A stretch of 64,000 nucleotides of DNA from Thermus oshimai DSM 12092 (GTDB lineage Bacteria; Deinococcota; Deinococci; Deinococcales; Thermaceae): the NCBI RefSeq assembly GCF_000373145.1, contig NZ_KB890602.1:214483-278482 (forward strand), written 5' to 3'. The notes beneath the pieces were generated by a model. It ran no database searches. It worked only from the letters and a program-made list of their open reading frames with translations, and had not been told where the DNA came from. Position numbers and translations under genes: made by a program. Below are positions 56,891 through 64,000 of the stretch, piece by piece. Numbering within the stretch: the first letter of the stretch is position 1; each line of letters starts with the position of its first letter.

Positions 56891-57209
56891 GGTCTGGGGT
56901 GAGCCAGGCGAAGAGGGGGACAATAAAGTGCAGGGCCACCTGGGCCTGGAAGAGGATCAAAAGGCCGATCCCCAGCATGAAGGCCGGGGGGAGGAGGACG
57001 AAAAGCCGCACCACCCGGCCAAGCCCTGGGGGGGGCAGGGGCCAGAGGCGGTGGTAAAGGAGGCCAAGCCCCATGCCTATCCCTACCCCAAGGGCCACCT
57101 GGAAGAGGTGGAGGGGTGTGGGGAAGGGGAACCCCAAAAGGTAGTGCCCGAGGAGGTAGAAGGCGAAAAGCAGGCTTAGGCTTCCCAGAAAGAACCTTAG
57201 ATGGCGCAT
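56850..57209 (-). CDS. Small multi-helix membrane protein heading the signalling operon
   Basis: 119 residues, not recognised. About four hydrophobic stretches: FFLGSLSLLFAFYLLGHYLL, the Gly-rich ALGVGIGMGLGLLYH, VVRLFVLLPPAFMLGIGLLIL, and the last near residue 95 (VALHFIVPLFAWL). ATG 57209 follows GAGGTGAGG. Its end overlaps the DUF294 gene by 41 bases. A terminator (57242-57273) separates it from the actP operon upstream, so its promoter is probably close to 57220. Confidence 0.72.
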   Translation of the reverse strand: MRHLRFFLGSLSLLFAFYLLGHYLLGFPFPTPLHLFQVALGVGIGMGLGLLYHRLWPLPPPGLGRVVRLFVLLPPAFMLGIGLLILFQAQVALHFIVPLFAWLTPDHGPRPDPTPKGPA

Positions 57210-57241
57210 AGCCTCACCTCTTAGCTTAAGCCGGGGGGCTG

Positions 57242-57273
57242 AACCCCCCAGGCCCTAAAGGGCCTGGGGGGTT
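57242..57273 (-). terminator. Terminator of the actP operon
   Basis: AACCCCCCAGGCCCT (57242-57256) and AGGGCCTGGGGGGTT (57259-57273) form a perfect 15-bp stem with a 2-base centre, 13 bases after the actP stop. Strongly symmetric, so it could work on both strands. Confidence 0.75.
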
Positions 57274-57285
57274 AGCCGGAAGGCG

Positions 57286-58956
57286 TTAGTGGTCCACCGC
57301 GGCCCCGCTCCCCTTGGGGGTGCGGATCTCGTCCACCAGCTTCTGGATCTCCGCGGGGGGCGGTGGCGTGGCCCGGGAGACCAGGTAGGCCACCAGGAAG
57401 TTGAGGAGCATGCCCACGGTGCCGATGCCCTCCGCGGTGATGCCCAGGATGAAGTTGGGCCAGCCCAGGTACTTGGTGCCGATGATGTAGGCGGCGGTGA
57501 AGACCAGGCCCACCACCATGCCCGCCACCGCCCCTTGCATGTTCATCCGGCGGTCAAAGATCCCCAGGAGCAGGGCGGGGAAGAAGGTGCTGGCGGCCAG
57601 GCCGAAGGCGAAGGCCACCAGCTGGGCGATGAAGGCCGGGGGGTTGATGCCGAAGGGGGCGGCCAGGATCACCACCAGGGCGATGATCACCCGGGCAATG
57701 GTGAGCTTGGTGCCCTCCGAGGCCTGGGGGTTGATCATGCGGGTGTAGAGGTCGTGGGAGATGGCGCTGGCGATGACGATGAGAAGCCCCGCGGCGGTGG
57801 AAAGGGCCGCGGCCAGGCCCCCGGCGGCCACCAGGCCCACGATGAAGGGGGCCAGCTTGGCCACCTCCGGGGTGGAGAGGACGATGATGTCCCGGTCAAT
57901 GGTGACCTCGTTTGCGTCCGCCTGCCCGCTCATCTGGAGGATGCCGTCCCCGTTCTTGTCCTCAAACTTGAGGAGGCCGGTCTTCTCCCACTTGGCCACC
58001 CAGTCGATCTGGCGCACCTCCTCTAAGGGCTTGTTCGCCAGGGTGTTCAGGAGGTTGTACTTGGAGAAGACGGCCACCGCGGGGGCGGTGGTGTAGAGGA
58101 GGCCGATGAAGAGCAGGGCCCACCCCGCGCTCCAGCGGGCATCGGAGGCCTTAGGCACCGTGTAGAAGCGGATGATCACGTGGGGCAGGCCGGCCGTGCC
58201 CACCATGAGGGTCAGGGTGATGAGGAGCACGTTGAGGGCCGAGAGGTTCTGGAAGGGGGCCACGTACTCCTTGAAGCCCAGCTCCACCTGGAGCTGGCTC
58301 AGGCGCACGGCGAAGTCGGAGAAGGTGAAGGAGAGCTGGGGGATGGGGTTGCCGGTGAGGAGGTTGGAGAGGGCGATGCCCATGATGAGGTAGGCGGTGA
58401 TGAGCACCGCGTACTGGGCCACCTGGGTCCAGGTGATGCCCTTCATCCCCCCGATGACGGCGATGAAGGCGGTGACCAGAACCGCCGCCCAGACCCCCGT
58501 GGCCACGTCCACCCCCAGGTAGCGGGAGAGGACGATGCCCACACCCCTGAGCTGGGGCACCATGTACACGAAGGAGACGAAGATGGCGCTGATGATGGCC
58601 ACCACCCGGGCCAGGTTGGAGTAGTAGCGGTCCCCCACGAACTCGGGCACCGTGTACTTGCCGTACTTCCGGAGGTACGGGGCGAAGAGAAGGGCCAGGA
58701 GCACGTACCCCCCTGTCCAGCCCATGAGGTAGACCGCCCCGTCGTAGCCCAGGAAGGAGATGAGGCCCGCCATGGAGATGTAGCTGGCCCCGGACATCCA
58801 GTCCGCGGCGGTGGCGGCCCCGTTGGCCACAGGGGGCACCCCCCGGCCGGCCACGTAGAAGCCCGCGGTCTCCCGCACGCGGGCCCAGTACCCGATGCCC
58901 AGATAGAGGGCGAAGCTCAAAAGAACGATAGTCCAGGTCCAAACTTCCGCGTTCAT
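57286..58956 (-). CDS. actP: Cation/acetate-type sodium symporter, large subunit
   Basis: SSS-family transporter of 556 residues with about 13 helices, probably importing acetate or a related acid with sodium. AGRGVPPVANGAATAADWMSGAS near residue 40 and PHVIIRFYTVP near residue 235 are typical. A soluble insert near residue 325 reads FEDKNGDGILQM, an EF-hand-like DxNxDG loop. DUF4212 (58967-59224) is its small subunit. The name rests on similarity and on the CrbS-like neighbours; the substrate is not proved. Confidence 0.88.
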   Translation of the reverse strand: MNAEVWTWTIVLLSFALYLGIGYWARVRETAGFYVAGRGVPPVANGAATAADWMSGASYISMAGLISFLGYDGAVYLMGWTGGYVLLALLFAPYLRKYGKYTVPEFVGDRYYSNLARVVAIISAIFVSFVYMVPQLRGVGIVLSRYLGVDVATGVWAAVLVTAFIAVIGGMKGITWTQVAQYAVLITAYLIMGIALSNLLTGNPIPQLSFTFSDFAVRLSQLQVELGFKEYVAPFQNLSALNVLLITLTLMVGTAGLPHVIIRFYTVPKASDARWSAGWALLFIGLLYTTAPAVAVFSKYNLLNTLANKPLEEVRQIDWVAKWEKTGLLKFEDKNGDGILQMSGQADANEVTIDRDIIVLSTPEVAKLAPFIVGLVAAGGLAAALSTAAGLLIVIASAISHDLYTRMINPQASEGTKLTIARVIIALVVILAAPFGINPPAFIAQLVAFAFGLAASTFFPALLLGIFDRRMNMQGAVAGMVVGLVFTAAYIIGTKYLGWPNFILGITAEGIGTVGMLLNFLVAYLVSRATPPPPAEIQKLVDEIRTPKGSGAAVDH

Positions 58957-58966
58957 CCCCCACCCC

Positions 58967-59224
58967 CTAGTCGTGGACGTCGTACTCCCGGTCCAGCTTG
59001 GCCATGCGGTTGGCGTAGACGAAGATCAGGATGATGAAGACCCAGATGGCCCCCTGCTGGGCGATCCAGAAGCCCAAGGGGGCTCCCCCGAACACCCGTA
59101 CCCCGTTGAGGGCTGGGGCTAGGAGGATGCCGAGCCCGTAGGCCACCACCGCCCAGATCACCAGGAGGTTGCGGATGAGGGCCAGGTTCTTCTGCCAGTA
59201 CTCTTCCAGCCTTTTTCCGTCCAT
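58967..59224 (-). CDS. DUF4212 small subunit of the sodium symporter
   Basis: 85 residues, two membrane helices (LLVIWAVVAYGLGILLA and FWIAQQGAIWVFIILIFVYA) with an N-terminal YWQKNLALIRNLL stretch, as in DUF4212 proteins always paired with this symporter type. It has GGGAGG before the ATG and is followed by actP after 10 bases. Confidence 0.93.
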   Translation of the reverse strand: MDGKRLEEYWQKNLALIRNLLVIWAVVAYGLGILLAPALNGVRVFGGAPLGFWIAQQGAIWVFIILIFVYANRMAKLDREYDVHD

Positions 59225-59237
59225 AGCCTCCCTCCCT

Positions 59238-59283
59238 ACGCAAACCCGGCGCTTGGGGAAGAAGGGCGCCCTTTGGTTTGCGT
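59238..59283 (-). promoter_or_regulatory. Inverted repeat at the 5' end of the actP message
   Basis: ACGCAAACC (59238-59246) and GGTTTGCGT (59275-59283) are exact complements 28 bases apart. The promoter predicts a start near 59284, so the first bases of the RNA could pair with the segment just before the ribosome site. It may stabilise the message, hide the site, or be a protein-binding site. Confidence 0.5.
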
Positions 59284-59290
59284 GGGGGCC

Positions 59291-59319
59291 ATCTTAGAGA
59301 GGGATGAGGGGCCTGTCAA
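59291..59319 (-). promoter_or_regulatory. Promoter of the DUF4212-actP operon
   Basis: TTGACA (59319-59314), 17-base spacer, TAAGAT (59296-59291) on minus. Near-consensus SigA promoter; the leader is about 60 bases. Confidence 0.85.
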
Positions 59320-59376
59320 GAAAAGGGGGTTTTTTCGCTATGCGCCAAAGGTGGGGTTTTTAAAGGGAAAGCGAAA

Positions 59377-59398
59377 GGGGACGCCCTTGGGCGCCCCC
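59377..59398 (-). terminator. Terminator of yebC
   Basis: GGGGGCGCCC (59398-59389), loop AA, GGGCGTCCCC (59386-59377) on minus, followed by TTTCGCTTT. It lies 18 bases after the yebC stop. Confidence 0.7.
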
Positions 59399-59415
59399 TT
59401 CGTCCCTAAGGAGGG

Positions 59416-60150
59416 TTAGGCCTCCACCTGCAAGGAGGCCGGGTCCAGGTTGGTGTAGACGTTTTGCACGTCGTCTAGGTCTTCCAGGGCCTCCACCAGA
59501 CGCAGGACCTTGGCCGCCTCCTCGGGGGAGAGGGCCACGGTGTTCTGGGGGTGCTGGACCACCTCCACCGCCTCCACCCGGATGCCCTTCCCCTTTAGGG
59601 CCTCGGCGATGCGGTAGGCCTCCGCGGGCTCCGTGTAGACGGTGAGGGTTTCCCCTTCCTCCTCCAGGTCCAAGGCCCCCAGCTCAATGGCGGCCTCCTG
59701 GGCGGCCTCGGTGTTCTCCGTCACGATGACCCCTTTGCGCTCAAACTGCCAGGCCACGCTCCCCGAGGCCCCCAAGGAGCCCCCGTACTTGCTGAAGACG
59801 TGGCGCACCTCGCTAGCGGTGCGGTTGCGGTTGTCCGTGAGGGCGTAGACCAGAAGGGCCACCCCTCCAGGGGCGTAGCCCTCGTAGACGATCTCCTCGT
59901 ACTGCTCCCCGCCTTCCCCGCCCCCCTGGAGCTTCTGGAGAAGGCGCTCAATGTTTTCCATGGGGACGTCGTCCGCCCGGGCGGCCTCGATGGCGTTTCT
60001 TAGCTGGACGTTGGCCTCCGGGTAGGGGCTTCCCCCCGCGCGGGCCGCCGCCTGGATGGCCCTCAGGTGCTTGGAGATGATTTTGCCCCGTTTCAGGTCG
60101 TTGGCGGCCTTTTTGCGCTTAATCTGAGCCCATTTGCTGTGACCGGCCAT
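59416..60150 (-). CDS. yebC: YebC/PmpR-family regulatory protein
   Basis: 244 residues. MAGHSKWAQIKRKKAANDLKRG start and YEGYAPGGVALLVYALTDNRNRT centre are family signatures. Members act as transcription regulators or, in recent work, help ribosomes through proline-rich stretches. Its first 32 bases overlap the antiporter gene. It has its own terminator. Which role applies here is not shown by sequence. Confidence 0.94.
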   Translation of the reverse strand: MAGHSKWAQIKRKKAANDLKRGKIISKHLRAIQAAARAGGSPYPEANVQLRNAIEAARADDVPMENIERLLQKLQGGGEGGEQYEEIVYEGYAPGGVALLVYALTDNRNRTASEVRHVFSKYGGSLGASGSVAWQFERKGVIVTENTEAAQEAAIELGALDLEEEGETLTVYTEPAEAYRIAEALKGKGIRVEAVEVVQHPQNTVALSPEEAAKVLRLVEALEDLDDVQNVYTNLDPASLQVEA

Positions 60151-61675
60151 AGCTCACCCTATCCATTATAGCCGCCGCCTCCAGAACCCTTTCCGCCAGC
60201 TTTTCCCCTGCCTCCCGGAAGGGGTGGAAGATGAGGTCCACCCCCGCCCCTTCCAGGGCCGGGTCCTCCTCCAGGTGGAAGCTGGTGGCGGCGAGGAGCC
60301 CAGAAAAGCCCCGCTCCTTCAGCCAGCGGGCGGCGAGGAGCTTGGCCTCGAGGTCGGGCAGGGCCAGGACCACCCCCTTAAGCCCCTTTAGGTCCAGCCT
60401 TTCCCAAAGCTCCGGGTCCTCCGCGTCCCCGTAGAGGACCCGCCGCCCCTTGGCCCGGTGCCGCTCCACCTTCTCGGGGTCCGCGTCCAGGCCTACGGGA
60501 ACCTCCCCTCGCTCCTCTAGCACCCGGTAGACCGCCCCCCCGGTGCGCCCCATGCCCACCACCAAGAAGGTGGCCCCGTCCAGCCGGGTGGGCTCCTGGT
60601 CCGGGTGGTGGCCCCTCCGCTCCAGGCGGAGGAGCCGGGGTTCCAGCCGCTTGTAGAGGGGGTGGGCGTACCGGGCGAGGAAGGCGGTGAAGGCCATGCT
60701 CAGGGCCACCCCCAGGGCCAGGGTGGAGAGAAGGCCCGGGGCCAGGCCCCCCGCCAGGGGCAGGGCCACGATGAGGGCGAACTCGGAGTGGCTGCCCAGG
60801 TAGGTGCCCGCCACGAAGGCCGTGCGGGCCCGAAGGCCAAAGAGGAGGAAGAGGGCGAAGAAGAGGGGGGATTTCAGAAGGTTCAGGGCCAAAAGGGCCA
60901 GGAGAAAGCCCCCTTCCACCCCCTTTAGCCCTTCCCGGAGGCCGATTTCCAGGAAAAACCCCACCAGGAAGGCTTCCTTCAGGCTCCAAAGGGCCTTGGA
61001 GAGCTCCGTGCCCCGTTCGTGCCCGGAGAGGAGGGCCCCCATCAGGAGGGCCCCGAGCTCCGGGGAAAGCCCCAGGGCCCTGAACCCCTCCCCCCCCGCC
61101 AGGGCCAGGGTGAGGCCGAAGAGGACCAAAAGCTCCTCGTGCCCGCTCCGCTCCAGGAGCCAGGCCACCCCCTGCCGGAGGAGGGGAAAGAGGAGAACGA
61201 GAAGGGCCCAGGGGCTTGGGGCCTTCTCCCCTCCAAAGGCCAAAAGCCCCACGGCCACCAGGTCCTGGAGGACCAAAACGCCGATGGCCAGGCGCCCGTG
61301 GTAGGTGGAAAGCTCCTTCTTGTCCTCCAGGACCTTGGCCACCAGCACGGTGCTGGAAAAGGCCAGTGCGAGGGCCAGGGCCAAGGGAAGCCCCGGGATG
61401 AGGAGGAAGGCCAGAAGGCCGAAGGCGAGGATCTCCACCCCCCCTACCCCCAGGACCTTGGGGTCCAGGAGGTCCTTGAGCCGGAGCTTAAGCCCCACGC
61501 TGAAGAGGAGGAGCAAAACCCCCACCTCCGCCGCCTGGTGCAAAAAGGGGGTGCTCCGCACCCCCAGGGCGTGGAGGAGGAAGCCCGCCAGGAGGTAGCC
61601 CACCAGGGCGGGCAGGCCCAGGCGGTTCACCAGAAGGCCCAAAAGGAAAGCCGTCCCCACCCACAGGGCTTCCAT
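60119..61675 (-). CDS. CPA2 cation/proton antiporter with TrkA-N domain (KefB/C-like)
   Basis: 518 residues. About 12 helices (LPALVGYLLAGFLLHALGV, LLLLFSVGLKLRLKDLL, FSSTVLVAKVLEDKKEL) followed by a NAD-binding TrkA-N domain (FLVVGMGRTGGAVYRVLEER near residue 380). It exports K+ or Na+ against protons and may be gated by nucleotides. It overlaps yebC by 32 bases; a terminator of the dsbA-like gene lies upstream. Confidence 0.91.
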   Translation of the reverse strand: MEALWVGTAFLLGLLVNRLGLPALVGYLLAGFLLHALGVRSTPFLHQAAEVGVLLLLFSVGLKLRLKDLLDPKVLGVGGVEILAFGLLAFLLIPGLPLALALALAFSSTVLVAKVLEDKKELSTYHGRLAIGVLVLQDLVAVGLLAFGGEKAPSPWALLVLLFPLLRQGVAWLLERSGHEELLVLFGLTLALAGGEGFRALGLSPELGALLMGALLSGHERGTELSKALWSLKEAFLVGFFLEIGLREGLKGVEGGFLLALLALNLLKSPLFFALFLLFGLRARTAFVAGTYLGSHSEFALIVALPLAGGLAPGLLSTLALGVALSMAFTAFLARYAHPLYKRLEPRLLRLERRGHHPDQEPTRLDGATFLVVGMGRTGGAVYRVLEERGEVPVGLDADPEKVERHRAKGRRVLYGDAEDPELWERLDLKGLKGVVLALPDLEAKLLAARWLKERGFSGLLAATSFHLEEDPALEGAGVDLIFHPFREAGEKLAERVLEAAAIMDRVSYGRSQQMGSD

Positions 61676-61693
61676 GGCCTAAGGGTAGCAGGG

Positions 61694-61719
61694 AAAAGCC
61701 CTGGGGACACCCCCAGGGC
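61694..61719 (-). terminator. Terminator of the DsbA-like gene
   Basis: GCCCTGGGG (61719-61711), 4-base loop, CCCCAGGGC (61706-61698) on minus, followed by TTTT (61697-61694). It lies 17 bases after the stop at 61736. Confidence 0.8.
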
Positions 61720-61735
61720 CTCGGGGTTTTTTACG

Positions 61736-62368
61736 CTACTTTCCTTCCAGGGCCTTGTCCAGAAGGGCCTTCCACTCCTCGTAGGGGAGGAAGCCCGTCT
61801 TTTTCTCCCCGGCGATGAAGAAGGTGGGGGTGCCGGTGAGGCCCAGGTCCGTGGCCGCCTTCTGGTCCGCCAGGACCCCGGCCCGCTTCTCCCCCGAGGC
61901 CAGGCAGGCCTGGAAGGCCCCCTGGTCTAGGCCCAGCTGGCCCGAAAGGTCCACCAGGTAGCGGTCCAAGGCCTCCCCCTGGAGGTTCCCCCAGGAAGCG
62001 GCCGCGCGGAAGAGGACCTCGTGGTACTCGTAGTACCGGCCCTGGTCAGCGGCGCAGGCCGCGGCCTCGCTCGCGCGGATCACCTGGGCCTGGCCGGGGA
62101 AGGGGAAGTCGCGGAAGAGGTAGCGGACCTTGCCCGTGTCGATGTACTCCGCCTTGAGCCGGGGCAGGACGTTCAGGGCGTGGTTCTGGCAGTGGGGGCA
62201 GAGGTAGTTGGAGAAGTCCACCACGGTTACGGGCGCGTCCTCCCGCCCCAGGGCGAACCGGGCCCCCTGGGCGGGGTCCAAGCCCTTCTGCCCCTTGGGA
62301 CCGAAGAAGATCCAACCCAGGGCCAGGAGGGTCAGAAGGGCCACTATAAACGCTATAGCGCGCGGCAT
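61736..62368 (-). CDS. DsbA-like thiol-disulfide oxidoreductase, membrane-anchored
   Basis: 210 residues. An N-terminal membrane anchor (IAFIVALLTLLALGWIFF), then a thioredoxin fold with helical insert. The active site SNYLCPHCQNHA (CPHC) is near residue 58 and the cis-proline loop LTGTPTFFIAGE near residue 180. It acts outside the membrane, making or isomerising disulfides. A DsbB/VKOR partner is not seen here. Two more cysteines (AAACAAD, FQACLAS) are present. Confidence 0.91.
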   Translation of the reverse strand: MPRAIAFIVALLTLLALGWIFFGPKGQKGLDPAQGARFALGREDAPVTVVDFSNYLCPHCQNHALNVLPRLKAEYIDTGKVRYLFRDFPFPGQAQVIRASEAAACAADQGRYYEYHEVLFRAAASWGNLQGEALDRYLVDLSGQLGLDQGAFQACLASGEKRAGVLADQKAATDLGLTGTPTFFIAGEKKTGFLPYEEWKALLDKALEGK

Positions 62369-62401
62369 GGCCTTACTTTACCACGCCCTCCATGAGAGGG
62401 C

Positions 62402-63747
<1,346 letters not shown>

Positions 63748-63766
63748 AAGCCCCCATGTTAGCACA

Positions 63767-64000
63767 CTAGCCGAAGAAGTCCTTGAGCTGGTCCTTGGTG
63801 ATGAGGACCTCCCGGGGCTTGGACCCTCGGGCGGGCCCCACGATGCCCATGGCCTCCAGGGCATCCATGAGCTTCCCCGCGCGGGCGTGGCCGATGGAAA
63901 GCCGGCGCTGGAGGCGGCTTACGGAGCCGTACCCTTCCTCCACCACGATCTCCGCCGCCTTCCTCAGGAGGGGGTCGGAGAAGTCCACCTCCCCCGGGCC
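63767..64000 (-). CDS. ftsK: DNA translocase FtsK, C-terminal gamma domain (5' part outside window)
   Basis: The visible ~77 residues are the winged-helix gamma domain that reads KOPS-type sequences: [40 protein letters not shown] and [18 protein letters not shown]. The frame is open to the right edge, so the motor domain lies outside. Its stop is followed closely by the speD-like gene. Confidence 0.9.
   Translation of the reverse strand, partial: GPGEVDFSDPLLRKAAEIVVEEGYGSVSRLQRRLSIGHARAGKLMDALEAMGIVGPARGSKPREVLITKDQLKDFFG

Overview
The window is from a Thermus species. Evidence: a uniform, very high G+C chromosome with GC-rich codon use; a pyrR-pyrB-(PIN gene)-pyrC cluster like that described in Thermus strain ZO5; a PilC, PyrR and SpeE that look very close to what I remember of the T. 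thermophilus proteins, with scattered substitutions; the futalosine menaquinone genes mqnA/mqnE; and many genes whose start codon lies only 6-7 bases after a -10 hexamer, the leaderless pattern typical of Deinococcus-Thermus. It is probably not T. thermophilus HB8 itself. No database search was run. I saw no rRNA or tRNA gene, insertion sequence, prophage or CRISPR array. Coding density is extreme: many neighbours overlap by 4 bases (ATGA), several convergent pairs overlap by 25-75 bases, and no gene-free stretch exceeds about 230 bases.

Layout. 1-3.9 kb: a TAXI-type TRAP transporter with two solute-binding proteins around one fused permease. 3.9-13.2 kb: an MFS exporter, UDP-GlcNAc epimerase and WecA-like transferase, upp, a phosphotransferase and radical SAM gene started back to back, a CDGSH Fe-S protein, miaB and mobA. 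13.2-18.1 kb: a SARP-like regulator with GTTAA repeats upstream, Lon protease and a lipoprotein. 18.1-23.1 kb: pyrimidine genes pyrD and pyrR-pyrB-pyrC, with a leader-peptide attenuator and a PIN toxin-antitoxin-like pair inside the operon. 23.1-30.8 kb: SPW-repeat and TauE membrane proteins, a 2-hydroxyacid dehydrogenase, VapBC, TldE/TldD, holA and an acyl-CoA dehydrogenase. 30.8-38.1 kb: GNAT, PIG-L deacetylase, scpB, tsaC, pilC, an EVE protein, a lipoprotein, glcD and a diguanylate cyclase. 38.1-45.8 kb: aromatic biosynthesis (tyrA, aroF) behind an apparent Phe/Tyr attenuator, yceI, mqnA/mqnE, a PIN-like protein and a LacI regulator. 45.9-50.3 kb: a PlsY-like protein, FAH and MBL hydrolases, purN and purD. 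50.2-59.3 kb: an acetate-type sodium symporter (ActP plus DUF4212) next to a six-gene signalling operon. 59.4-64 kb: YebC, a CPA2 antiporter, a DsbA-like protein, speE, a speD-like gene and the 3' end of ftsK.

Main candidates for new biology. (1) The 50.2-57.2 kb operon couples a symporter-histidine kinase fusion to a receiver-only response regulator, a cNMP/CBS/DUF294 nucleotidyltransferase, a small unlisted membrane protein, and a membrane PAS/degenerate-kinase protein fused to an intact DEDDh exonuclease. (2) The aroF-tyrA leader has a 21-codon peptide with a Phe-Gly-Phe-Tyr run and three mutually exclusive perfect 10-bp pairing segments. (3) The SpeD-like protein beside speE lacks the serine that becomes the pyruvoyl group. 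(4) tsaC and pilC start from the same CATG with face-to-face identical TATACT boxes, and other divergent pairs share one -10 region.
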